Both the position numbers and the translations under genes were made by a program. Below the pieces are notes generated by a model. The model had not been told where the DNA came from and ran no database searches. It saw nothing but the letters and a program-made list of their open reading frames with translations. DNA of 64,000 nt from Phyllostachys edulis (lineage: Eukaryota > Streptophyta > Magnoliopsida > Poales > Poaceae): the NCBI GenBank assembly GCA_036346405.1, contig CM070550.1, positions 14,666,115 through 14,730,114 of the forward strand, written 5' to 3'. Below, one piece after another: positions 34,683 to 46,289 of the stretch; positions within the stretch are counted from its first letter, which is position 1; each line of letters starts with the position of its first letter.

Positions 34683-37600
34683 CGCGGGACCCGGTATGCA
34701 ACCCTAGGACCCTCTCGTATTCTCGAACTAGTCCCATGATCGATAGCTAGCTCACACAGCTTGCAACATTAGTGTAATCAAATCCACACAACCAAACTAA
34801 AGATGAAGCGCACAAATTAATATTATTAACCAAAAGAGACCTTATGGTCAAGTCTTACAACGGTTAGCCACACGGCTAAGCAACAAAAGAGAGCTTGCAA
34901 TGGAAACACAACCACGTGGAGGTCACCCAATATGCCCACCGCAATCGAGTGAGGGACGCGACCTAGTTCGCATAGTCTTCAAAGAAGTCTTCTTCATAGA
35001 ACTCGAGTTCATCGGTTCACCCTCCTCTGCTTGATTTAAACAGAGGGCGCAAGGCCATGAGTACTTGGAATGTACTCAAGAAGTCATAGAGAAATGTATG
35101 CAAGTAATATTCATGCAAGGCTTAACAAGGATAGCTTTATGGCTAATTTGCGGAAAGCATTATTTGACAGTAAATACAATAAGTAGATTGCAAAGCATAA
35201 TTTAAAAGACTAATACATAAGTAAGCAATTTTCTTTGAAACAACTAGTGAACACCCTGTTCACTTTCCAACCATCGACCATCAACAAGATTCGACCAAAC
35301 CATTCCATCATTTTCGACAAAAGTTCTACCCCTTGCGTGAAATCACCAGGCATGTCCATAACCGAGGACACGGCTATTCGAATAGTTTTACACTCTGCAG
35401 AGGTTGTACAGCTTGACCCACAAGACACGAATTCTCTAGTTTGTCCCAAGATATATCTATGCCACCGCCACTACCTTAGGTAAGCGCCTAGAACACGTGA
35501 CAAGGCTTTACAAAGTTCTGTTTTGACTCGATTACGTTCGCTAAGGTTTACGCCTCCATCGGCCCCTCTTGCGCCGTTCCCAACCAAAACAGAACCGAAC
35601 CAAGACATTGCTAATTAGTCACCAGTCTATCCCAATCTAGACATGTGGTTGCACGATAATGGCCCAGATCAATGATTCAAGGTTAAGTCCTTAGTTGGAT
35701 GCTCAGACGAGACGGTTCCACATTTCAAGTGTGCGTTACGGCACCCACCTCTTTCCACCACCCACTCGTCCGAGCATAAATCATTTTCATTCAACCCGGC
35801 CAAATGACCACCCTAGTCATGGCACAACATCTTTTAACAAAAGTGGCTCCGCCACGGTTCCATATTTTCCTTTAGTCAAATTCAACATGTTGGGTTCAAC
35901 CCGGCCCGAGGACCACCCTAGTCCCGGCACCACAGATTTTAGTAAGGTGACAACAAATGTCAAGGTCTCACACAGGACCACACTTCGCATTATTAGCAAC
36001 ACAGGTCGTTACTACACAAGCCACAAACCATGTGCGCTAGGGCAAATCAACCTTTATTGATTCCTGAGATCGGGACCAACGTCTATTAGAGCATGACTAA
36101 GCAATAAATCGTACCCATGTTGGTAGCACAATAATGTCCAACTAATAATTTACCATCCTAGGGTGTCCAAGGATTTATGTCATTCAAGGAAACATGTCAA
36201 TTACAAATTATCAAGGAGGTATGATGGCAATTAGGTAATTAACTAAACCCGAAACCATTTATTATAAAATTAGCCATGCATGTTTATATCAAACAATATA
36301 CTTTTATAAAGATGGGTTCAATATGATCAAAGGTCTATGACTTGCCTTCGTTGAAGAGTAGCGGTGCTTTGATTAAATGGGATTCTGAAATCTTCCAAAA
36401 CGCCGGAACCTATCTGGCAAAACAAAGCTAAATAAATAAAACAACTCCAAATAAAATCCAAATAAATACCAAATAAATACTAATAGGAATACAAGGATTT
36501 TAGATGAATTTAGAAATTTGAATCACTCGAATCGGAGTTCGAATGAAGAAGTTATGGCCAAAGGAAGTTGGAAAATACATAAAATCAAGAAAAAAGGATT
36601 TTCCTGATTTCTGGAATTATTTTCCTAAAGGAAAATCAGATTATTCTTGTGGACGTCGTGGAGGTTTTAAATTCAGTAGAATTAATTTTCAACGGAAAAC
36701 CCGGGAAATGCCACGTCGACAATCGACGGCCGCCACCTCAAAGAAGAGGTCGATGTGGCCGACGGGCACCGAGGTGGCGCCACGTGGTCGCCACGCCGAC
36801 CCGAGGCGGCGGCGCCGGCCTAGGGCTTCTTAACGTGGCAAGCTGGCGGGCGCGCGAGCACCATTGCGAAGAGCGACGCCAAGGAGCCGGGATGTGACAG
36901 CGAGGACGCGGCGGCGAGAGAAGGTCGGCAGAGAGCGTCTGTGGGAGGAGGCGGCGGCTCGACGGCGGAAGGAGCTCGGCGGGGTTCGGCGGCAGGAGAG
37001 TCGCGCCTAGCAAGCGCTGCCTGTGATGCTTGGAGGTGGTGACGACGGCGCATGGAGGGCGCTGATGGCAAGGGCAAGGCAAGTGAACTCCACAGCAAGC
37101 AGGAAAGTCTAAACAAATCCGGCCGGAGGAGAGGGAGAGGTGAGGAACGAGGAGGAGCTTCGGGCGGTCCTGCGCTCTTAAATAGGCGGAGGGGGGTCCG
37201 GAGGGGAGCGAGAGCTCTCATGGCGTTTTAATATAATAAGCCTTGGGGAACGCGAGGAGGGGGGAAGAAGGGGGCACGAGGGTCGGCGGAGGCGGAAGGG
37301 TGGCGCACCAACCGGGGACACGGGAGGGCTAGGGGCGGCCTTGCAGGCGCACTGGCGGGTCTCAAGGGCGAGGAGCGAGGGCGGAGGAGGCGGAGGTAGG
37401 GGATGACCCAAGAGGTGAGGCGACAAAGGGCCCCGGTGGCGCAGAGAGAGAGAGAAGGGTGTGGCTAGAGATCCGTCCGATCCAAATCGGACGGTGGAGA
37501 GGAGGAGGGCGCCACAGAGTGGGCAGCGGGCGCGAAAGAATGGGCCGAGGAAATCGCCCAAACCGAGAGGATTTTCCTAAGCCTTTTCTTTTTAGAAAAT

Positions 37601-37952
37601 AGCGAGAAAAGCAAAAGCATTTTTAGAAAATAGCTTAAGCTGTCCAAAAATTCTAGGAAAATTCACAAAAATCCCTTGAATTATTTAGGACTTAGTAAAA
37701 ATAGTTTCACCTCACTATTGCTTTTAATTTTGGCAATTAATTATTTTTAACATAAGGCCAAAGGAAAAACCAAATTAAAATCAACTAAACTCACTAAACC
37801 AACTTTAATTAATTGAAGTTTTAGTTAATTCAAATTAAACCACTTTTGAAATTCTAAATTACAATTTAAGCTGGGGCAATTTAATAAACCCAAATGGTTC
37901 CTTTTTAAAGTTTTCAAAATTTTCAAAAAGGCCAGAAAATAGGGATGTTACA
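34683..37952 (-). mobile_element. Long solo LTR (3.27 kb) inside element C
   Basis: On the minus strand it begins TGTAACATCCCTATTTTCTG and ends GTCCCGCG. TACAT (34678-34682) and TACAC (37953-37957) flank it as an almost exact 5-bp duplication. Removing the insert and one copy rejoins the RNase H sequence (TTTTACAT + AGACCTAAGG), matching element A's TTACATAGACC. It is AT-rich near 37950, GC-rich around 36700-37560, and has no coding domain, so it is an LTR without its element. The 3' end is CG, not CA, probably mutated. The family is unidentified. Confidence 0.82.
37178..37185 (-). promoter_or_regulatory. TATA-like box in the 3.27-kb solo LTR
   Basis: The minus strand reads CGCCTATTTAAGAGCGCAGG, followed by a pyrimidine-rich CCTCACCTCTCCCTC stretch. 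This would place the transcription start about 800 bp into the LTR. Confidence 0.45.
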
Positions 37953-37957
37953 TACAC

Positions 37958-38195
37958 AGACCTAAGGAGCGTTACCCTCAGGTCCAAAAGCTTCTCTATG
38001 CCTTCGAGGAAACTGAGGCATTATTTTTAGGTGCATAAGATAATTGTGCCGTCTGAGTTTCCCTTAGGAGTGATCCTCCAAAATAGGGAAGCAGCGGGAC
38101 ACATGTCTAAATAGGCAATAGAACTTGGGGAGTTCGACCTCCATTTCGTGTCCCGAATGGCCATTAAATCCCAGATCTTGGCAAGGCGGTCCTAA
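37958..38195 (+). pseudogene. RNase H tail of element C, ending at a deletion
   Basis: The frame resumes after the solo LTR with RPKERYPQVQKLLYAFEE-like sequence and reaches the start of the linker to the second RNase H (IELGEFDLHFVSRMAIKSQI). Near 38185-38196 it stops and the antisense gene's last retained exon follows at once. The second RNase H and integrase are therefore deleted. Confidence 0.8.
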
Positions 38196-38208
38196 GTTCA
38201 GCACTTAC

Positions 38209-41200
38209 CGCTTAGTCGTCCCTGCAACTTTTGGTTTGCAGAGTTTGCCTCCTGAAGCTTCTTCCGGAGGTCTTCAACCTTCTCACTTAGCTTTTTATTC
38301 TCGGCTCTCTCAAAGTCGAGAGAATCAGCTAAGGACTTCTCGTTACTCTTGAGCCTGAAAAGGGAAATGGTAGACGCCAGCATAATTCCTAGTCATAAGT
38401 TCTTCTGTGATCAGCTCCTTGTCATAAGTCTTTCTACGACAATATCCTGGTCGTAAGTTCTTCTACGACAATATCCTGGAGGTAAGTTCCTTGTCGTAAG
38501 TATTTCTACGACGGAACCCTGGTCGTAAGTCCTCCTACGACCAGTACCTAGAAGTAAGATCTTCTACGACAAACCCCCGTAAGTACTGTGTAAGTGGTCA
38601 AAACATGAAAGGCTACAAAAAGCAGTTACTTACAACCTCTTCGCCTGCTCGCAGAGTAGCGCTTTGTCTTGTTGTAGCTGGACAAGTTGCCTGTTATATT
38701 CAGGAATAGTGACAATTTATTCCAAATGAGTTACGCACAAAGAAAAGCGATGAAAGCGAAAAAGTATAGATGTAAATACCAAATTTCGTACTTATATTCA
38801 TAGTTGTCCGAGCGAACGAAGATACCACCCTCGTAGGGTCCCTCAGTTCATCAATCTCATCAACTCGGTTCCACCAAACCCTTTCGAGACGCTTGTCATC
38901 AAAGACATCCCTTCTGTTAGGAATGTCCTTAGGGCGAGGAATACGATCACGAGATCTGAGCACGGAGCCCCTAGCAATGGCGGGAGCGAAGAACCGAAGG
39001 TATGGTGAAGAGCTCGAACTCTTCTTCTCCTTCGGAGGTGGTGACACCAGTAGCTTGGCCTTGGGAGCTAGGAGGATCAACCGTAGCAACCTCCTTCCCA
39101 GCACGGTGAATTAATGTTTCACCCCCATGGCCGGATGTGTCCGCCGCTACCATCTTCACCCCTGCATCTACGACCGCCCCAGTGGTTGTAGCCGTCTCTG
39201 ACCCTACGACCACTCCAGTAGTCGTGGCCGAGTTAGCACCAATGACACCCTCCACTGCTCGAACGGTGGATGATCCTTCGACCACCGCCACTGTTGTTTC
39301 TTTGCCTGCCGAAGAAACTGTAGTGGATTCCTTGGCAGGAACGTCCTTAATGATAAAAGGAGCCAAGCTAAGATCATAAAAAGGGAAAACATGATCAGAT
39401 GGTAAAAAGCAAAAGGTAAATGTTGTTCTTACACTTTTGTCTCTTTTACGTACCTCTGAGTGTCGGATTGATCTTAAGTTTGGAAACAACCCTCCCTAAG
39501 GAAGGTTTCTTCGACTTTTTCTCAACCACGTCTGGTCGAGACTTAAGTTGAGGAAAAGTCATGACCACGTCTGATCGTGGAGCTTGATCGAGCACCATTG
39601 CTCCTTGAGCCTCTTGGCTCTCTGGTTGGCCGAGACCTGTCTCGACCATCTCAACAGCGGCACTATCCTCTACCACGGGCACTGCTGGCGCAGCAGTCTC
39701 CTTCACAAAAGACATGAAACTCTTCCAGTTCTTCTTTTCTAATCGCTTGATAAAGCCACGAGAGGCAGAAACTGCGAAGGTTTTACTGTCATAATAGAAG
39801 GGTACCTTGGTCTTGGGGGCCCTAGGTTTGAATACTTCAGCTATTCCTGCCGTGATTGCTTCCTCTGCAGCAATTATTTCCGCGGCAAGATTAGCCAAAG
39901 TCTTGAGCAGATGGCGGAGCTCGAGCTTACACCGCCCTCATCAACAGCTTGTGCGAGCCTCCTCCCCCTGGTCTGAGGAGCATCTTCTTGCCAACAGCAG
40001 GGCTCGAGCTCGAGCCTCCCTTGTCGGCGGCCTTAACAAGCCGGCGTCTCTTGGCCGGGGGAGAAACAAACTGCTCTTCGGCCGCACCAACGACCATCAG
40101 TTTGACTTCTTCGTCGTCTTGATGGTCCTCCTTACCTACTTTCTGCAGAAATCAGAAAGAGAGATAGTATAAAGCCGTTGTAAGTTCTTCTACAACTATC
40201 ACCATGTCGTAAGCCATTCTACGACAACCCCCTGGTCGTAAGTTTTTCTACGACCAGAACCTGATCGTAAGCCTTCCTATGATCAGAACCCAGTCATAAG
40301 TTCTTCTATGACTACAAAGTCATAAAGACGAAATCGACTCTTGATTACCTTTAGGCGCTCCACCTTGTTCTCTGGAGACAAGTCAGCCAGAATTGGAGGT
40401 GCCACAACATGGGCTGGGGTCTTCTCACAAATGAGCTTGATCCGAGCGTCAATCTCCTCTATTGAGAGGTCTGCAGGGATAAGAGAACCTTCAGTAAGCC
40501 TAATTTAAAACTAACAGAAAGAAGGCTAAAACTCAAGGTTTACTTACCCTCCGCGTAGTCCCTCGTCGGGTCCGTCGGGCCCGAGTACCTCCACATCTGA
40601 TGAGCCCTCTTCTTGGAGGGTCGTCTGCAGCGTGATGAAATCCTTCACCACGTGTCATCCGGTAAGCCTCTCTTCCTTCTAATCTGCAATAGCTTGAATG
40701 AAAGGGGCGATCCGGCCAAGATCCTTGGGAATCGAATCCCAAGCGGGAACCTTCTTGGCAGGCTTCCCGGCGAAAGAGAGGTTGTCCTCGTTGGTGATCT
40801 CCCAATAAAACGACCTCTTCTTCCACCCCGGCCACGACGACCGGGTAAACATCTGAATGTACTCCCTCGACTTCCCGTCATGGAGATTCAGACTACAACT
40901 ACTAGCGATTCCACTTAATCGGGTCATTCCGTAGAAATACCGAAGCAACTCCAGATCAGCTGGAATCCCCAGGTAGGCCTCACACAGGTACACGAACACC
41001 CCCAACATTGTGATAGAATTAGGGATAAGGTTCACCAACTCCACTTGGAAATATTCGAGTACCAATGTGAGAAAAGGATGAGCGGGTAAACGAAGACCAC
41101 ACTCACAGAATGCTTGGAAAATGAGAATTTGCCCAATCTCCTCCGACGGCCAATGCAGCCCGACGGCCTCAATCCACCGCACGAATTCCATCTTCGGAAT

Positions 41201-41281
41201 CTTCTCGGAGTCGACCAAAGCTCTGATTTTGTCGCATCCATCTCGATTCGCCCATCGAAGCGGCTCGGCCATTTCTCCCAA
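38209..41281 (-). pseudogene. Antisense intron-containing gene of element C
   Basis: The ATG at 41281 (MGEMAEPLRWANRDGCDKIR) lies 130 bp below a TATA box. Exon 1 (41281-40548) encodes a domain like the plant putative gypsy-type transposon family: EFVRWIEAVGLHWPSEEIGQ, VNLIPNSITMLGVFVYLCEA, LRYFYGMTRLSG, ending HQMWRYSGPTDPTRDYAEG. Introns are read at 40471-40547, 40143-40348, 39368-39453, 38691-38779 and 38355-38633, all GT-AG. Frame continues across all but the third. Exon 3 has a basic PPAKRRRLVKA segment; exons 5-6 form a coiled coil (LLKSNEKSLADSLDFERAEN, VEDLRKKLQEANSANQKL). A donor at 38208 shows further exons existed but were deleted. Stops and indels break exons 1, 3 and 4. Function unknown; a nuclear, coiled-coil protein is plausible. 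Confidence 0.75.
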
Positions 41282-41412
41282 AAAGTCAAGATTTGGATGT
41301 GGAAAGATTGAAGAAGAAAGCTTGATTTGGTCGGCGGCGGAGAACTCGAGAGTTCAAACAGCAAAAACAATTCGGGGGAAGGTAAAGGACCTTATCCTCA
41401 CCCACGATGAAG

Positions 41413-41419
41413 ATTTATA
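41413..41419 (-). promoter_or_regulatory. TATA box of the antisense gene in element C
   Basis: The minus strand reads GGTTATAAATCTTCATCG, 132 bp upstream of the ATG at 41281. The equivalent position in element B has GCGGTTATAAATAC at 12772. Confidence 0.6.
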
Positions 41420-41843
41420 ACCACACACCCGAAGTCCAAAAGACGTGGCTACTCTAACGGTTGCCAACGCTTCGGGAACTGCTCTAGCAGACAAGGGTAA
41501 GGGAATCAATTGGGATTCTTAAATTTGTCTGCTCGAGGAAGTCAGATCTGTTTTTACACCTCAAGCGAAATTACCTCCTTGACCAAGTCTTTTTCTGGTC
41601 AAAATGCAACAGCGACTAGAAAGATCTTGCTTCTAGCCATAGTACTGCGACCACTCGGTGACCGTTAGATCTCCCACGACCACCTTGTAAGTCGCAATAT
41701 TATTTCACAACTTTCTTGACCAAGTAAATTTCTGGTCAAATGAAACACTAGTCGAAGAGTTCTTCCTTCGACCATTTCCCTACGACCACTTACTGGTCAT
41801 AAGAACATCTACTACTCCTTTTCCAAGTAAGTAATTTTCGCTT

Positions 41844-41859
41844 AAGCTGGGGGGCTAGA
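41844..41859 (+). promoter_or_regulatory. Polypurine tract of element C
   Basis: AAGCTGGGGGGCTAGA lies directly before the 3' LTR start TGATGAGGATACAAC and matches the tract of element B. Confidence 0.88.
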
Positions 41860-42647
41860 TGATGAGGATACAACAATCCTTAATTTATTATATATCTATA
41901 ATTCATATTATGGATAATAATGACGTCATATAACTCTTGAGTATACCCCTTAATATTCATAAGGGAGAAGCTGGAAGTCGTAAGTTCTCCTCGACCACCA
42001 CAGTAGTCGTGGGTCTTCCTCGACTACCCTATAGTCGTAAGCTCTTCTCGACTATCCTGCGTGATCGTAAGCTCTACTACGATCGATCTGTGGTTGTAAG
42101 CTCTCCTCGACCACCACCGGTCAGTAAGCTCTTCTGACCGATCCTCTATCGATAAGACTCATAGACATGTGGGCCTAGTCGATCGGGGAATCTCACGCAT
42201 CGTATCCAAGGATATGAGCAATCAATTCTGTTGTTATTCCTGGAATAACGGCCGACGACTTAACTCCTTGTTATGGTGATAATTGCACGCAGCGTGGGAG
42301 CGTTACAACTCCGTAATAACCTCCGTGCGGCTCCACGATCTGTGCGTTAATGTGACCTTTATCTTTGAAGATCCAACAACGCACCGTGACACGATATAAA
42401 GGCAAGGATCATCGGGAAAAGGGGGGAGGCGAAAAGAAGGTTAGAAGGACAATACTCTAGTCTCTGATTCCATCTTGTAATCCAAAGATACTCAATACAT
42501 ACACACAGGAGTAGGGTTGTTATTCTCCCAGGAGAAGGCCCAAACCTGTATAAAAATCCCCGTGTCTCCATCTCTGTGTGATTTTGAGCCTAGAGTAACC
42601 CCTGAATCAAATAATCTTTACGTAAGTTCGGTTCTAAAACACCGACA
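41860..42647 (+). repeat. 3' LTR of element C
   Basis: This 788-bp LTR is colinear with the 5' LTR. In the repeat array the motif CTACGAC is shortened to CTCGAC at four separate monomers (41990-42115), and other one- to three-base losses follow to about 42400. Outside that stretch the two LTRs are very similar. Confidence 0.95.
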
Positions 42648-42652
42648 ATAGG

Positions 42653-43146
42653 GCTTACAAACATGTGGGCCTAGTCGATCAGAGAATCTTCTGCCCCATA
42701 TCTAAAGATATGGGCAGTTAATTACGCTGTTATTCTCTAAAATATTGGCATGATCTAACTCTCTGTCCTGGTGATAACTGCCTGGCGACGTGGGAATGTT
42801 ACTGCTCCCACAATAATCTCCGGTAACGGCTCCATCATCTGAAGCATTAAGGCGCCCTTTGAACTGGAGAAACGGTAGCCTACTTCGAATACTGTATAAA
42901 AGGCGGAATCATCAGAGGGGGGAAAAAGAAAAAGAGGAGGAGCACAAGACATCATACTCGAGTCTTTCTCTTAATCTATAAACCAGCATTCTCAATACAT
43001 ACACACAGGAGTAGGGTTGTTATTCTCTCCGGAGAAGGCCCGAACCTGTATAAAAATCCCAGTGTCATTCTCTCTGCGTGATTTAAGTCTTAGAGACTCC
43101 CCGAATCAAACAATCATTACGTAAGATCGGTTCTAAAACACCGACA
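42653..43146 (+). repeat. 5' LTR of element D, second part
   Basis: It continues the D LTR after element C with GCTTACAAACATGTGGGCCT and ends CTAAAACACCGACA. A TATAAAAGGCGG box lies at about 42894. Joined with 29346-29645 it gives about 794 bp, the same length as C's LTR. Confidence 0.92.
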
Positions 43147-43168
43147 GTTGGTGGTATCGACCGTGGGG
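43147..43168 (+). promoter_or_regulatory. Altered primer binding site of element D
   Basis: GTTGGTGGTATCGACC followed by GTGGGG stands where B and E have GTTGGCGCCGTCCGTGGGG. It is three bases longer and now contains TGGTATC, the start of the tRNA-Met primer site. It may be decay or a changed primer. Confidence 0.55.
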
Positions 43169-43218
43169 ATCTTCTAGTCATCAGGTTTCCTTCAATTTTT
43201 TCCAACTCTAATGCTTCC

Positions 43219-45500
43219 ACGGCAGGAGAGTGGAATGAGGAGAACTAGTTCGACTTGGCCGATTACGCAGATATCGATATGGATGACAGTTTCGACTACG
43301 AGCTGAGTATTATAACATTCGATGGTGATGTCGCCTCTGGAGATCATTCTCCAGAAGACCATACCACCGATGGAGTTGAGGAGGGATCCTTATCCTCCAC
43401 AGCCATACGTCCGAATGAGGGACCAGTTTCGTCATAGGGCAAGGGTCAATCCGACCACAATCAGGATTGTACCAAGACAGGCTCAGAGCATGGTGAGGGT
43501 TCCCCTCCAAGTGTTCAAGTCCGTCTAAAACAGTCCGACCTGGCACGATAAACCCTGGAAGCCATCATTCCGGAGCTTCATCAGCACCTAGTGGTTGTCT
43601 CTCTCAGGTTAACCCTACAAAGGATGGGATTGAACTTGCTTTTCCTATGAGTTCGACCATCCCATCGCAGGGCTTACCTGCGGACAGAGACAGTTATAAT
43701 CCGGAATTCCCCTTCCTAGAGGGGTTTTCTCTAAGCCGCCAGATAATGTCTTTCAACTATTCCTCAAGCGAGGAGGCCTCAAGCGCAGGTAGAGATCATC
43801 AACGGGAGGTCTTCGTGCTTCCCTCAGGTGATGATCACTCTCTTAGAGACAGGACTGAGGATGCTCCCCAACAATCACACACTACGACCCCTCGTGGCAA
43901 TGATGAGGACACCTCTGGCGATGAATAGGGTCAACACTCTGATGAGCGTGCGTGAGATTCTCGAAATACTCACACTCCTTTGTGGCAAACTCGAGGACGC
44001 AGTATGGACATTCCTGAGACAACCTGATAGAGAAGAATCATGGCTCAAAGAAATCTGCCTGGGCGCATTCACTATTAGTCGGAGGAAGCTCAAGAACTCC
44101 AGCACGTCAATTATCTTCTCAAGAACCCATCTCGAGAACTTGCTCAAACGTCTGGCTACGACCTCTTCGCTGAAAAGATCGCACAAAGGCTTAGAAGCAC
44201 GATGGCCAGACTCGAGCACCCTCGCCGACATCAACCCAGAAGTCGTGGCGGTACGACTCCATCAGCTCCTAGTCGTTCGAACAACTCACCATGTGGAGCT
44301 CGGCGCGACAACAGGTCACGACACTCTCCTGATCTTCACTCCAGTCCGAAAAGAGTTCCTCAAACGCCTAATGATCAACAAGCTCCCAGGAGAGGTAATC
44401 GTTCACCACTCCGACCTAGAAGTCTGCAACAGTAGATAAAATACGAGGAGTATTACCCTCGTAGAGCCGAGACTTATCATAAGTCAGGTTCACCCACTAC
44501 CAAGTATCGTCATGTACGATCAAACCCTTCTTTCCGGTAAAGAAGGCGTTATGGTGTGATTACCGGATGTAGGGCATTCTCGCCTGACCTCCGAGCAGTT
44601 CGCTAGCCACCGCTGTTTTGACCAACGAACATGGAGAAGTTCGATGGGTCTCAGAATCCCATCGAGTTCCTCTAAATCTACACGACCGATGTCCGAGCAA
44701 CAAGAGGAGGAGAGTGTATCATGGCGAATTACCTTCCGACTATGCTCGAAGGGTCCGCTCGATCGTGGTTGCTGAACCAACCATTCAAGTCGATCTACTC
44801 GTGGCAACACTTCTGTGACCTTCTGCTGGCCAACTTCTAGGGTACCTACAATTGTCCTAGAAAGGAGGACGACCTGCACAGGATAAGACAAAACGACCAC
44901 AAAACCTTACACCAATTGAACAGGTGTTTCAGTTAGGTTCAAAATTCAATTCCTGATGTTTCCGACTAATCTGTTATCAGAGCCTTTAAGAAGGGAGTCT
45001 TCAGCAGAAGAATTACAGAAGACATCACTTTAAATCCTCCGGATATTGTCGCTAAACTCTTCGAGATGGCCGATCGATACACGACTGCTACAGAAGCAGT
45101 CGAGTGGAATAAAACCATCGATCGAGATGACAAGAATCTCTAAGAAGCGGACGGAAGTAGCAAGAAGGATAAAAAGGTCAAGAAATCCAAGAACAAGGAG
45201 AAGAGCCAAAAACCTTAAACCAACAGTTCTAAGGAGGTCTTGGCTGTAAACGACAAGGAGCCACGAAGTTCCAAGTAATATCCCAATCGAGGCAAAGGTA
45301 AGTGCCCCGAGCGGAAGAACGACAAGCTTAGGTGGTGTCCTTTCCATAAAAAGGAAGGACATGACGTTCGCAACTGCCGAGTTTTTCAACAAAAACTCGA
45401 GGACTACTACAACGGCAAAGGACCACTTTCTACCCTCGAGGAGGTGGGGCAAGCCAGTGGTCGTACGTAGTCGGACGACAACTAGGAGATGACATTCCAA
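43219..45500 (+). pseudogene. gag of element D (start codon lost, broken)
   Basis: The codon matching the start of C and E is ACG at 43219 (ACGGCAGGAGAGTGG instead of ATGGCAGGAGAGTGG), and the tryptophan of the ENWFDLADY motif is TAG, so translation cannot begin normally. ADYADIDMDDSFDYELS follows. The gag core is recognisable at 44620-44820 and QTRSSYHH-like Ser/Arg-rich parts precede it. A Lys-rich part and the knuckle CPFHKKEGHDVRNC lie at about 45338-45380. Many stops are present. Confidence 0.85.
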
Positions 45501-46289
45501 GATCCCGATCATACCATCGAGCATATCTACGGGGGATCATCGGCATACGAGTCAAAACGACAGCTTAAGGCTGTCGAACTCGAGGTAAACTCTATTAACC
45601 CTCCCCTTGTCAATAAGTTGCTGAAGTGGTCGGAAGTCACCATCTCTTTTGAGAAGAGTGACTGCCTGATCCCTTCTACTCGACCAGGTCGTGTTCTGAT
45701 CCTGGTCGAACCCACCATCAACAACTGTCAAGTAAATCGAGTGTTGGTTGATGGTGGCAGCTCGTTAAACATTCTGTTTAAGAGTACCTTGGATGAGATG
45801 CAAGTTCCCAGGACCAAGGTAAGACTGGTACGATACTCTTTTCATGGTATTGTACCGGGGTCTTCGACCAAACCTATTGGCCAAGTTTCTCTTATTTTAA
45901 CATTTGGTTCTCCAAGTAATTTCAAGACAGAGAAGATATCCTTTGATGTGGTCAATTTCGATACGACATATAACGCCATACTCGGACAACCAACTTTGGC
46001 AAAATTCTTAATCGCTACTCATTATGGGTATTAATGTCTTAAGATGCTAGGTCCCAAAGGAGTGATCACAATTCATTGTAATAAAAAGATGGCGCATACG
46101 TGTGACCGTTGATCCCTCGAGACGGTTGACCAGATACCAACTTGAGAAGAAAACAAAGGGCTGCCTTCGACCAAGCAGTCGAAGCCTACAGCTGCACCTA
46201 AGCCAAACGACCAGGTCAATGAGGTTCCTCTGGATCCAGAGGAGCCCTCGAAGACTGTTTGCATCGGGGATACTTCCGACGCCAAATAG
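45501..46289 (+). pseudogene. Protease region of element D
   Basis: The open frame 45489-46034 carries HTIEHIYGGSSAYESKRQLK, LLKWSEVTISFEKSDCLIPS, NRVLVDGGSSLNILFKSTLD and NAILGQPTLAKFLIATHYGY, then a TAA at 46032 replaces a codon. The linker continues with stops to TSDAK at about 46289. The active-site D-G-G-S is intact. Confidence 0.88.

Larger units (their letters stand above)
29646..42647 (+). mobile_element. Ty3/gypsy element C, Tat lineage, 13.0 kb, TSD ATAGG
   Basis: LTRs lie at 29646-30440 and 41860-42647, with exact ATAGG duplications at 29641-29645 and 42648-42652. The sense strand carries primer site, gag, protease, RT and RNase H. A deletion near 38190 removes the second RNase H and integrase, so the copy cannot integrate on its own. 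A 3.27-kb solo LTR is inserted in RNase H. On the opposite strand, 41281 to 38209 is an intron-containing gene with its own TATA box. C is younger than D. Confidence 0.93.

Noticed and set aside
36543..37647. Several open frames on both strands (up to 133 codons), rich in P, R and A
   Set aside because: They lie in the GC-rich middle of the 3.27-kb solo LTR, overlap each other in several frames and have no recognisable motif; composition explains them.
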